Source of the DNA: JAZKBN01 sp040388605
Lineage (GTDB): Bacteria; Bacteroidota; Bacteroidia; Cytophagales; Flexibacteraceae
Direction of reading: 5' to 3'
NCBI GenBank assembly: GCA_040388605.1
Contig: JAZKBN010000044.1
Coordinates: 83,753 to 147,752, forward strand
Length of the DNA stretch: 64,000 nt
The position numbers were made by a program, and so were the translations under genes. Below, one piece after another: positions 33,982 through 43,583 of the stretch (position 1 is the stretch's first letter; the number at the start of each line of letters is the position of its first letter). The notes beneath the pieces are model-generated. The model saw only the letters and a program-made list of their open reading frames with translations, had not been told where the DNA came from and did no database searches.

Positions 33982-36900
33982 TTATCGTTGCAGGGTAAGC
34001 CTTACCGCAGCATGCTTGCTGCCTGCAATAACGTTCAGGTGGTAAATTCCGTTAGGCATGCCTGTTAAATCAAGTTGGCGGTTATTGCTTTCAAGAGTTT
34101 TTGCATATACCAAGCGACCAAGGGCATCGGTAATGGTTGCTTCCAATTTGCCGGTTGGCAAATCAGCGGCATCAATATTGAATACGCCTGTGCTTGGGTT
34201 CGGATAAACAACCAGGCCGAAAGAAGCCAATTGCTTTGCCACACCTACACAGATGAACATTTGATCTTCGCTTGTGTCGGTACATATACCGTTGCTTACT
34301 CTTACAGAATAGTTGCCTTCAGGGTCGCCGCAGCTAACCAGTAAAGTATCCTTATCAGCGCCGGGAATGGCTACACCGTTGAACAGCCATTGATAAGTAA
34401 TGCCGGCTGCGGAAGGTACCGAGTAAATCCTGTTTTGAGTATCTATAATACCGGTAACTGTTACAGTTACATCAGGCATGGTGCTTACGGTTATTACTGT
34501 GGCTGTACTTGCAGCGCTGGTACAGCCTGCGGCATTAACCACCATCAGGGTATAGTTTCCGCTTGCAGTTACCGTGTTGGTTTGGGTGGTTGCACCGTTG
34601 CTCCAAATATAAGCTGCAAATCCTGAGGGTCCGTCAAGGCTTACGCTTCCGCCTGCGCAGAAAGTGGTGTTGCCTGAAACAGTAACAGTCGGTGCAGCCG
34701 GCAAGGCCAATACCGAAGTTACTATAGGCGGGCTTGCCAGGCTGGTACATCCCGAGGCGTTAATTGTTTGTACGGTATAAGTTCCTGCTGCATTAACAGT
34801 AATGCTTTGGGTGGTGGCTCCGTTGCTCCAAACATACCCGCTTGCGCCGGCAGGACCTCCCAAAGTTACGTTACCGCCTGCGCAGAAATCCACATTGCCG
34901 CTTGCTTCTATTACCGGCCTAACCGGTAATGGGTTAACTGTTGTTAATACCGGGGCCGAAAGTGAGCTTCCGCAACCATTGGCATTATAAACCTGTACCG
35001 CATAACCGAATGCTGCGCTAACGGTAATGCTTGCCGTAGTATCACCGGTACTCCAGCGATAGTGCGCATAAGGAACAGCAGTGCTCAAAGTAACGCTTCC
35101 GCCTGTGCAGAAGGTTAATGGCCCGCTTGCCATAATTACCGGGGTTGCAGGTACCGCCAGATTGGTTACTGCGGTCACTTCGCTTTCAGGGCTTTGGCAA
35201 AGCGATAGGTTGGTTACATGCACACTGAAATTACCCGTTTGATTAACCGTAATGCTTTGGGTAGTGGCGTTGTTGCTCCAAAGATAAGTGTAGCCGGCAG
35301 GTGCGCTTAGGGTTACACTGCCGCCGTCGCAGAACGATGTTGGGCCGTTCGCGGTAACATCAGGCGTAGCGGGTTTGCTGTTAACTGTTACATTAACCGG
35401 TACAGATACTCCGCTGGTACAACCGCTGGCATTTACAACACGAAGCGTATAAGCATTGCTCAATTTGGCTGCAAATGTTTGTGTTCTTGTGCCGTTACTC
35501 CATAGGTAGCTGCTGAAACCGTCAGGCCCGCTGAGCATTACGCTGTCGCCCTGGCAGAAGGTGGTAAGGCCGGTTACAGTTACAGAAGGCGTAGCCGGGG
35601 TCGGGAATACCGTAATTGCAGTAGGGTTAGAACGGAAGCTTGCACAGCCGTTGGCATTAAATACAGTTACCGAATATGAGCCAGATGTACGAACAATGAT
35701 TGTGGACGTGGTATCGCCGTTGCTCCATAGGTAGTGAGCAAAAGTTTGGGTTACACGCAGGCGTACACTATCGCCCTGGCAGAAGGTAGGGTTGCCACCG
35801 GCAACAATTGGTTGCGCCGGGCGAGGGAATACAGTTACAGAGGCAGGCTGGCTTTCCGCGCTGCGGCATCCTTCGGTACTGAAAACATGTACAGAGTAGT
35901 TGCCTGTAGCGCCTACTTTAATGCTGCGTCCGCTTGCGCCGTTACTCCAAACATAAGTATTGTAGCCGGCTGTTGCGGTAAGCGTCAGAGAATCGCCGGG
36001 ACAGAAAGATGTGTTTCCGCCGGCAGTGATTGAAGGTGTACCGGGTGTAGGGTTAACTGTTACCTGGGTTGCAGCCGATGTTTGGCTGGTGCATCCGTTG
36101 GCGTTTACAACGCTTAGGGTATAAACCCCGCTTTGCTTAGCCCTGATTGTGGCAGTATTTGCACCTGTGCTCCATAAATAAGCGCTAAAGCCGGCAGGGC
36201 CGCTCAGATCAACACTGTCGCCCTGGCAGAAGGTGGTGGCTGCAGATGCTGTAATAGTCGGAAGCGCCGGTTCAGGATTAACAGTTACTGCAACAGCTGC
36301 TGATGCCGGGCTTTGGCAGCCGTTGGCATTTGTAACACGTACCGTAAATGTGCCGGAAGCCTTTATGCGAATACCCTGAGTGGTTTGGCCGTTGCTCCAT
36401 GCATAGCTGCTGTAGCTGCCGGGCGCATTTAATGTTGCACTGTCGCCGAAACAGAAAGTTGTATTACCATCTACGGTTATTACCGGTACAGAAGGCAGCG
36501 GGTTAACCACTACATCTGTAGTAACAGATGATGCGCTGAAACAGCCGTTAGCATTCTGCACTTTAACAGAAACAGGCCCGGCAGTTTTAACTTTTATTGC
36601 CTGTGTTGCCTCGCCTGTGCTCCAGAGATAAGCAGGGAAACCTCCAGGGGCAGTAAGTGTAAGGCTGTCGCCGGCACAGAAGGTGGCGTTTCCGGTTAGG
36701 GTAACGGCAGGCTGTGCGGGTACATTAAGTACGGTTACTGTTACAGCATCTGATGCAGGGCTTTGGCAGCCGGCGGCATTGGTTGTTGTTAAGGTAAGCA
36801 CACCTGCAAGACGTACTTTAATGCTTTGGGTGGTTTCGCCGTTGCTCCAGGTATATTGGCTTGCGCCGGCAGGTCCGCTGAGTGTAACACTGTCGCCCTG

Positions 36901-39900
36901 GCAGAAGGTAGCGCTGCCGGTAAGCGTAACCGTTGCCTTAACAGGCGATGCGTTAACTGTTACGCGTTTGGTAGCGGTATCGGTACAGCCGTTTCCGTTG
37001 GTGTAGGTATAAAGAAGCAGGTTAGAGCCTAATGCTGCCGTGGCCGGGTTAAAGGTCCCTGTTGTGTTTACGCCTGTTCCTGTCCAGGTTCCGCCTGTCG
37101 GGCTGAAACCGGTTAAGGTGTACGGGGCATCAAGGGCACAATGCGTTTCATTGGCACCGGCAATTACCTGTGGCAATGCATGTATGCTTATAGGACTGAA
37201 ATTATCGGCTGCTGAAATAACAGGGGCAGTACTGATAACACGAACAAGATAAGCGCCGCCATCTGCCAGGTTGCGTGGCAGTTTGCCCCTGATGCTGCCC
37301 GATGTTGCAGTAACAGTTCCGAGCGGTGTCGGGAAGCTGAAGCTGCCGTTTTCATCGCTGAGCTCAGCAACAAACCTGTTTGCCCCGTTAAATATGCCTG
37401 TGCTGCTGAAAGAAACCGTTACAGAATCGCCGGCGCAAAGTGTTTCGTTAACTGCAGCAGTGCTTATGGTTAAGGGAACTATATAAACGAAGCTGGTTGC
37501 GCTTGTGCCCGTTCCGCCTTGTGTTACAACGGTTATGGGCCCGGTGCCGGCACCTGCAGGTACCTGAGCAACAATGGTATTGTTTGCTGTAATGCTGAAA
37601 GAAGCCGCAACCCCGTTAAAGTAAACCGCTGTAGCCGTATTGAAATTGGTACCGGTAATGGTTACCGTGGTATTCGGCAGGCCGCTTCCGGGCGTGAAAG
37701 AGGTAATTGTGGGGGCGGGAGCATAACCTATGGTTACAAAATAATCCTGTGTTTCACCTGAAGCGAAATCGGCGCAGGCATCTGTTGCTGCAATAGAAGC
37801 GCCTGTAATGCGGCTGCGGATGCGCAGGCCCGTGGTGCCAATCATGGCAGAGCTTGGTATATTAACTGTTGCGGTCAATGTGCTTCCCGAAGCATTTAAA
37901 GGGAAGGAGTAAGCCATCTCGGTTGCATCGTACTGCCCGTTTTGGTTATAGTCAATCCAAACGGCAACGGCAGAGCTGCTTGGGCCGCCTGTGGTTATTT
38001 TCAGGGTATAAGCAACTGAGCGTTTCAGGGTATCGGTATAATTGCCGGCCTGCGGGAAAATGCTGTAAGAGGTGCCGCTGGTTGCAGGACAGTTTATCGG
38101 GTTGTTGTTCAGCGAAGTACCTGTAATGCTGAAAGCAGAAATTAAGGTACCCACACATGGCGACACGCCTGACTGAACCGGTATGCAATAAGTAGGAACC
38201 AAGGGCGCAGTAACCGTGAATACGTTTGTGCTGGTTGCTGTTCCGGCAGGGTTGGTTACGGTTATTGGCCCGTCTACCGCACCGGCAGGAATTGTGAATA
38301 CCAATGTGCCCGTATTGCTTACCGTGAAAGAAGCATTTACCCCGCCGATAGTTACCTGGCTCACTGCTATGTAGCCGGATCCGTTAACTGTTACAACAGT
38401 GCCTTCCGCACCGCTTACAGGCGTGAAATTCGTGATTGTCGGTGCGCCGTTTACCGTGAACTGAGAAGCCGATGTGGCAGTGCCGCCGGGAGTGCTTAAG
38501 CTGATGAAGGCTGTAACAGCTCCTGAGGGAACGGTAATGTTAACCGTATTGTCGTTTACAACGCTGAAGCTTACGGCAAGGGTTCCCAACATTGCTGTTG
38601 TTGTTCCGGCCAGGTTGGTTCCGCTTACAACTACTGTATTACCCACAAAGCCCGATGTTGGCGTGAAAGACGATATAGTTGGTGCAGGAATAACCGTGAA
38701 GTTGCTGCTGCTTTGGGCCGTTCCGCCGGGAGTGGTTACGGTAATTCTTCCTGTGGTTGCGCCGGCAGGTACATTAGTGCTTATGCTGCCTGCGTTTACC
38801 AGGGTAAATGCTGCAGTTACCCCGTTAAACTTTACGCTTGAAACAGATACGAAATTGCTTCCGCTAATGGTAACAGGGGTTCCCACGTAACCTTTATTAG
38901 GCGTAAATGAGCTGATTACCGGGGCAGGAATTACGGTAAACACGGTTCCGGTAGCTGAGCCGCCCGGGGTTGTAATGGTAACAGTTCCGGTAGCAGCGCC
39001 AACCGGTACAGTTACGGTAACAGTTGTTGAATTCACCACTGTAAAGCCTGAGGACACCCCGTTAATGGTAACGCTTGTTGCCCCGTTCAGGTTGGTACCT
39101 GTAATGGTAAATACTGTTCCGGCAAAACCTGTGGACGGGTTTATGCCCGATATAGCAGGTGCGGGAATTACTGTGTAATCGGTGCTGCTTACAGCAACAC
39201 CACCCGGGGTGGTAACCGATAAAGGGCCGGTTGTGGCCGAAGCCGGAACAGTAACTGTTATTGTTGTTGAATTCAATACAACGAAGCTGGAAGCGCTTAC
39301 ACCGTTAAAGGTTACAAAAGTTGCTCCCGTAAAATTGCTTCCCGTAATATTTACGGTTGTGCCGGTTGGTCCGGCAGCGGGGTTAAATGATGTAATTACC
39401 GGTGCAGGAATTACCGTGAAGCTGCCCGGGCTAACTGCCGTTCCGCCGCCGTTGGTGGCTCTGAGCAAACCGCTTGTTGCACCTGCCGGCACAGTCAGGG
39501 TAATTGTGGTATTATTAACCAGGGTATAAGGAACTGCAGCCCCGTTTAAAGTAACTGCGCTTATGCTTATAAAGTTAGTTCCGGTTAGGGTAACAACTGT
39601 ACCAATTGGTCCGCTTGCAGGTGTGAATGAGGTGATGGCAGGCGCAGGGTAAACAGTGAACGCATTTACGCTGATGGCAGTTCCGCCGGGGGTTACAATT
39701 TTAATAAGCCCTGTAGTTGCGCCGGCAGGCACAGTGGCAGTAATGGTTTGCGCATTGTTAACTGTATAAACAGCATTGCTTCCGTTGAACTGCACAAGGC
39801 TTGCATTACTGAAATTGGTTCCTGTAATGGTAACCGAGGTTCCAACCCAACCGAAAGCAGGGCTGAAGCTTGTTATAGTCGGGGCCTGTATTACAGTGAA

Positions 39901-42900
39901 ATCTAGTGCGCTTGTTGCTGTTCCGCCTGCTGTTGTAACTGTAATTTTCCCGGTTGAGGAACCTGTGGGAACAGTCGCGCTGATTGTATTTCCGTTCAGA
40001 ATTGTAAATACTGCCGAGGTGCCGTTAAAGGCTACAGTTGTAAAGCCAATAAAATTGGTTCCGCTGATTGCAACCACAGTACCTATAGGGCCGGTTACCG
40101 GGCTGAAGCTTGTAATTGTAGGTACAGGCACCACGGTAAACACGGTGGCGCTTACGGCTGTTCCGCCCGGTGTTGTTATTTCTAAGGGGCCCGATGTTGC
40201 ACCCGTTGGAATAAGCAAGGTGGCAGTGCTGTTATTAACTACCGTGAATGCGCCGGTAAGGCCGTTAATGTTAATGTCTGTGGCACCGGTAAAATTTGCA
40301 CCTGATATGGTAACCAAGGTCCCTTCAGGCCCGGTAGCCGGGGTAAAAGAAGCAATGGTTGGAGCCGGAATAAAGGTAAAGCTGTTGGCGCTTGTGGCAG
40401 TGCCTGCCGGGCCGGTTACGCTTATTGGGCCAGTTGATGCGCCGGCGGGTACTGTAACTGTTATTGTATTGGCATCCACAATTACAAAGGTTGCCGTGCG
40501 GCCGTTAAAGCTTACTTGTGTGGCCCCGTTGAAATTACTGCCGGTTATAGTTACCGTTGCACCTGCACCACCTGTTACAGGGTTGAAACCTGTAATTACC
40601 GGCAATTGATAAACAGTGAACAAGCCTGCGCTTGTGGCTGCGCCCTGGTTAGTGGTAACAGTAAAGGCATTTGTGCTTGCACCTGCCGGAATGGTTAAGG
40701 TAATGGTACTTGCATTAACAACAGTAAATGCAGTAGGCAGGGTACCTATAGTAACACTTGTGGTTCCAACAAAAGAAGTCCCTGTTAAAGTAACAGAAGT
40801 TCCCGCTGGGCCCGATGTGGGGGTGAATGACGTAATAGTCGGCGGAACCAATACTGTAAAATCGGCAGTGCTTGTGCTGCTGTAAGTACCGGTGCTAACA
40901 GTTATAGGCCCGGTGCTTGCACCCGATGGCACAACCGCGCTAACCGTATTGGCATTTACAACAGTAAATACCGCTGCCGTTCCGTTAAACAGAACCCCGG
41001 TAAGGCCAATGAAATTATTACCTGTTATTGTAACCGTGGTTCCGGCAGTGCCTGAAGTCGGGGTAAAATCAACAATTGTCGGCGGGAAGGTTACAATAAA
41101 GCTTGATGTGCTGCTCAGGTTCCCGGTTGGGGTATTAAGCGTTATTAGCCCGGTGGTTGCACCGGGAGGAACGGTAGCCGTTATGGTGTTGGCATCAACA
41201 ATGGTGAAGCTTGCCGCAACACCGTTGAACATAACCTGCGTAATGGTATTCAGCAAAGTGCCGGTAATGGTTACTGTGCTGCCTGCAATGCCGCTTCCGG
41301 GGCTGAAGCCGGTGAAGGTTGCGCCCGGCGTAACCGTAAAATCAGTGGCCGATGTGGCAGAACCGGCTGCGGTATTTACCTTAATAAGCCCTGTTGTAGC
41401 CCCTACAGGTACCGTAAATGATATGGAAGTGGGGCTGTTGACCGTATAGGTGCTTATATTGGCATTATTCAGCAATACATTGGTAACACCAATAAAATTG
41501 GTTCCGCTTACCGTAACTACAGTTCCGGGCGGGCCGGATGAGGGGGTGAAGCTGGAAATAGTTGGTAAGCCTGATGTTACCGTGAACGAAGATGTGGTTT
41601 GTACAAAATTGGTTCCCGTTATTACAACTGTTATAAGGCCGGTAATTGCACCTGTGGGCACAGTTGCAATAATGGTGGTATCGTTCACCTTGGTGAATGC
41701 GGCTTGCGTGGGTCCGCCGAAAACCACGGTAAATACTGCCAGGAAGTTGGTACCGTGAATGGTAACCTGCGTGCCTACCGGGCCAGATTGCGGGCTGAAA
41801 TTGGTTATGCTCAGTACCGGAACCGTAACAACATAGGAGCTGCTGCCGGTAGCCGCGTATCGCGGACTGATTACCGAAATAATTCCGGAAATAGCCCCAA
41901 CAGGAACAGTGGCAATTATTGTAGTATCGTTTACTATGGTATAAACTGTGGCGGGGGTGTTACCAAAAAGCACACTGCGAACAGCAGGCTGCGAAGTAAA
42001 ACCCTGCCCTTTGATAGTAACAACAGTTCCTACCGGGCCCGAAGCCGGGCTGAAAGAATATATATCTATTGGGTTAACAACCACGAAGGTTGTTGCAGAA
42101 ACACCTACCCCTGCAGAATTAGTAACCTGGATAACCCCGGTACGGTTAGTAGGCGATACGACTGCTGTTATAGTACTGTCGTCTATAACTGTATAAGAGC
42201 CTACGTTTTGGTTGGCTATTTCTACTTTGGTTGCATTGCTGAAATAATGGCCGTGAATAGTAATGGTGGTTCCGGCCGAACCCTGTGCAGGCGTAAATGA
42301 GGTAATAACCGGCGGCGCAACCGTAACCTGGAATGAGCTTGAGCTTACAGCCGTTCCGTTATTAGTGGTTTGTACTGTTATTGCACCTGTAACCGCGCCC
42401 GTAGGAACGGTAGCTATAATTGTTGTATCGTTCAGAACTACGAAGTTGGCCGGTTTATTATTCGTAAACCTTACAGCGTTGGTACCTATAAAGTGTAAGC
42501 CTTTTATAGTTACAGCAGTACCCACCGGGCCTGAAACCGGAAGAAAAGATGTAATAACCGGCGCATTGGCGCTGATTACAAATATGGCAGTTGAGTTTGT
42601 AACCTCATGCCCTGTAACCCTCAAAGTTATTGCCCCTGAAACAGATCCTGCAGGAACGGTAAAAGTTATGAGGCTGTCTGAAACTACAGTAAAGGCCATT
42701 GAGTTAGTACCCAACAAAACCTGGGTTACATTATAAAAAGAGGTGCCCTTTACAGATACAAAAGTTCCTGCTAAGCCGGCCATTGGTGTAAAAGTTTTTA
42801 CCAGGGCTCTTGGGTTATAGGTTTGGTTACTTGTTGCGGTTCCGCCAATAGAAGCGTTTACATTTTGAACCTTAATGGTACCAAGCCTGGCACCCGGCGG

Positions 42901-43179
42901 AACAAACACCCACATGCTGTTATTACTTATGGGTCTGAATGTGGTGGGCAACGTTTGTGTGCCGGCAGTTCCTGTAAAATACACATTGGTTACTGCGCTT
43001 AAGCCGGTTCCGGCCAGTGTGGCCGAATCGCCAACGAAACCCTGCCTTGGGGTTATCGTTGTAGCAGTCATTTGTGCAAATGCTGTAAAGCTAAGCGCCT
43101 GCATAAAAAACATGAGCAGCACAGCCAATAAGCCCTTTGGTAATTCCCTGACCCTGAAAGGTGTAGATGTTGTTTTCAT
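33982..43179 (-). CDS. Giant T9SS-secreted surface protein: IPT/TIG array, GEVED, Ig-like repeats
   Basis: 3065 residues without interruption. A signal peptide (about residues 14-35, LLAVLLMFFMQALSFTAFA) leads into about 20 tandem IPT/TIG domains of roughly 80 residues (each opens like ITSFTPxSGPxGTxVTITGxNF), to about residue 1655. A GEVED domain follows (about 1660-1820, WIDYNQNGQYD and SGETQDYFVTI), then a 21st IPT domain and two irregular Ig-like domains. Eleven Ig-like repeats of about 75 residues (about 2080-2900) come next, each with an FCxG...LWSNG...NANGC pattern and two Cys. The last about 80 residues (VYPNPSTGVFNI... to LTLQR) are a T9SS type A sorting domain. I infer a cell-surface or secreted adhesin-like filament. 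No catalytic domain is visible. The long forward-strand frames within it are antisense shadows of the repeats. Confidence 0.93.
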   Translation of the reverse strand: MKTTSTPFRVRELPKGLLAVLLMFFMQALSFTAFAQMTATTITPRQGFVGDSATLAGTGLSAVTNVYFTGTAGTQTLPTTFRPISNNSMWVFVPPGARLGTIKVQNVNASIGGTATSNQTYNPRALVKTFTPMAGLAGTFVSVKGTSFYNVTQVLLGTNSMAFTVVSDSLITFTVPAGSVSGAITLRVTGHEVTNSTAIFVISANAPVITSFLPVSGPVGTAVTIKGLHFIGTNAVRFTNNKPANFVVLNDTTIIATVPTGAVTGAITVQTTNNGTAVSSSSFQVTVAPPVITSFTPAQGSAGTTITIHGHYFSNATKVEIANQNVGSYTVIDDSTITAVVSPTNRTGVIQVTNSAGVGVSATTFVVVNPIDIYSFSPASGPVGTVVTIKGQGFTSQPAVRSVLFGNTPATVYTIVNDTTIIATVPVGAISGIISVISPRYAATGSSSYVVTVPVLSITNFSPQSGPVGTQVTIHGTNFLAVFTVVFGGPTQAAFTKVNDTTIIATVPTGAITGLITVVITGTNFVQTTSSFTVTSGLPTISSFTPSSGPPGTVVTVSGTNFIGVTNVLLNNANISTYTVNSPTSISFTVPVGATTGLIKVNTAAGSATSATDFTVTPGATFTGFSPGSGIAGSTVTITGTLLNTITQVMFNGVAASFTIVDANTITATVPPGATTGLITLNTPTGNLSSTSSFIVTFPPTIVDFTPTSGTAGTTVTITGNNFIGLTGVLFNGTAAVFTVVNANTVSAVVPSGASTGPITVSTGTYSSTSTADFTVLVPPTITSFTPTSGPAGTSVTLTGTSFVGTTSVTIGTLPTAFTVVNASTITLTIPAGASTNAFTVTTNQGAATSAGLFTVYQLPVITGFNPVTGGAGATVTITGSNFNGATQVSFNGRTATFVIVDANTITVTVPAGASTGPISVTGPAGTATSANSFTFIPAPTIASFTPATGPEGTLVTISGANFTGATDININGLTGAFTVVNNSTATLLIPTGATSGPLEITTPGGTAVSATVFTVVPVPTITSFSPVTGPIGTVVAISGTNFIGFTTVAFNGTSAVFTILNGNTISATVPTGSSTGKITVTTAGGTATSALDFTVIQAPTITSFSPAFGWVGTSVTITGTNFSNASLVQFNGSNAVYTVNNAQTITATVPAGATTGLIKIVTPGGTAISVNAFTVYPAPAITSFTPASGPIGTVVTLTGTNFISISAVTLNGAAVPYTLVNNTTITLTVPAGATSGLLRATNGGGTAVSPGSFTVIPAPVITSFNPAAGPTGTTVNITGSNFTGATFVTFNGVSASSFVVLNSTTITVTVPASATTGPLSVTTPGGVAVSSTDYTVIPAPAISGINPSTGFAGTVFTITGTNLNGATSVTINGVSSGFTVVNSTTVTVTVPVGAATGTVTITTPGGSATGTVFTVIPAPVISSFTPNKGYVGTPVTISGSNFVSVSSVKFNGVTAAFTLVNAGSISTNVPAGATTGRITVTTPGGTAQSSSNFTVIPAPTISSFTPTSGFVGNTVVVSGTNLAGTTTAMLGTLAVSFSVVNDNTVNITVPSGAVTAFISLSTPGGTATSASQFTVNGAPTITNFTPVSGAEGTVVTVNGSGYIAVSQVTIGGVNASFTVSNTGTLVFTIPAGAVDGPITVTNPAGTATSTNVFTVTAPLVPTYCIPVQSGVSPCVGTLISAFSITGTSLNNNPINCPATSGTSYSIFPQAGNYTDTLKRSVAYTLKITTGGPSSSAVAVWIDYNQNGQYDATEMAYSFPLNASGSTLTATVNIPSSAMIGTTGLRIRSRITGASIAATDACADFASGETQDYFVTIGYAPAPTITSFTPGSGLPNTTVTITGTNFNTATAVYFNGVAASFSITANNTIVAQVPAGAGTGPITVVTQGGTGTSATSFVYIVPLTISTAAVNETLCAGDSVTVSFSSTGIFNGANRFVAELSDENGSFSFPTPLGTVTATSGSIRGKLPRNLADGGAYLVRVISTAPVISAADNFSPISIHALPQVIAGANETHCALDAPYTLTGFSPTGGTWTGTGVNTTGTFNPATAALGSNLLLYTYTNGNGCTDTATKRVTVNASPVKATVTLTGSATFCQGDSVTLSGPAGASQYTWSNGETTQSIKVRLAGVLTLTTTNAAGCQSPASDAVTVTVLNVPAQPAVTLTGNATFCAGDSLTLTAPGGFPAYLWSTGEATQAIKVKTAGPVSVKVQNANGCFSASSVTTDVVVNPLPSVPVITVDGNTTFCFGDSATLNAPGSYSSYAWSNGQTTQGIRIKASGTFTVRVTNANGCQSPASAAVAVTVNPEPALPTITASAATTFCQGDSVDLSGPAGFSAYLWSTGANTATIRAKQSGVYTLSVVNANGCTSQTSAATQVTVNPTPGTPSITAGGNTSFCPGDSLTLTATAGYNTYVWSNGASGRSIKVGATGNYSVHVFSTEGCRSAESQPASVTVFPRPAQPIVAGGNPTFCQGDSVRLRVTQTFAHYLWSNGDTTSTIIVRTSGSYSVTVFNANGCASFRSNPTAITVFPTPATPSVTVTGLTTFCQGDSVMLSGPDGFSSYLWSNGTRTQTFAAKLSNAYTLRVVNASGCTSGVSVPVNVTVNSKPATPDVTANGPTSFCDGGSVTLSAPAGYTYLWSNNATTQSITVNQTGNFSVHVTNLSLCQSPESEVTAVTNLAVPATPVIMASGPLTFCTGGSVTLSTAVPYAHYRWSTGDTTASITVSAAFGYAVQVYNANGCGSSLSAPVLTTVNPLPVRPVIEASGNVDFCAGGNVTLGGPAGASGYVWSNGATTQSITVNAAGTYTVQTINASGCTSLASPPIVTSVLALPAAPTVTVSGNTTFCAGGSVSLDGPSGFAAYIWSNGATTQTNTVTASGNYTLMVVNAAGCTSAASTATVITVSTMPDVTVTVTGIIDTQNRIYSVPSAAGITYQWLFNGVAIPGADKDTLLVSCGDPEGNYSVRVSNGICTDTSEDQMFICVGVAKQLASFGLVVYPNPSTGVFNIDAADLPTGKLEATITDALGRLVYAKTLESNNRQLDLTGMPNGIYHLNVIAGSKHAAVRLTLQR

Positions 43180-43523
43180 ATAGCAATAATTAATAAAGAG
43201 AATTGTAAACTTGGTAAATGAACGCGGGCTTTACAGTTATTAATGTATGAAATAATACTTACAGGGTATTCCTGATTGCATTTTTCCAACTACTGCACTG
43301 CAACTGACTACAAACCCTTATAGGTAATGTAAACCGTGGCACCACTTATTAATCAGAATTTAATAACAGACGGGCAAAACTTCACTTATATAATAATGCG
43401 TGTATATATACCCCTCGCCGGGCAAATGTAATCAGCCAAATCAAAACGCTTCAGCGGAATTTTATTATATAATGATTCCGAAGCTGTAAATAGGGGAAAA
43501 ACATGGCCAGAATTGCATATAAA
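43180..43523. other. A+T-rich intergenic region upstream of the giant gene
   Basis: No gene supported. A minus-strand TACATTTG (43423-43430) matches the -7 consensus but has no -33 box at the right distance and would leave a 240-nt leader, so the true promoter is unclear. Confidence 0.4.
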
Positions 43524-43559
43524 AGCCCCCGAACTATGCCTTACAGCATGCCGGGGGCT
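43520..43559 (-). terminator. Terminator of the amino-acid permease gene
   Basis: AGCCCCCG (43524-43531) pairs with CGGGGGCT (43552-43559), with an inner ATGC/GCAT pair, and is followed on the minus strand by TTTTATA. It lies 25 bp after the permease stop. Confidence 0.75.
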
Positions 43560-43583
43560 CATAATTTATTGCCTATGGAATTG

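Noticed and set aside
38474..42736. Many long forward-strand frames (up to 277 codons)
   Set aside because: They are antisense shadows of the IPT repeats; their Val/Pro-rich repeated translation mirrors the repeat DNA.
33982..43179. CRISPR-like or tandem DNA repeat array
   Set aside because: The repeats are degenerate coding repeats with long variable units, and not short identical repeats with unique spacers.
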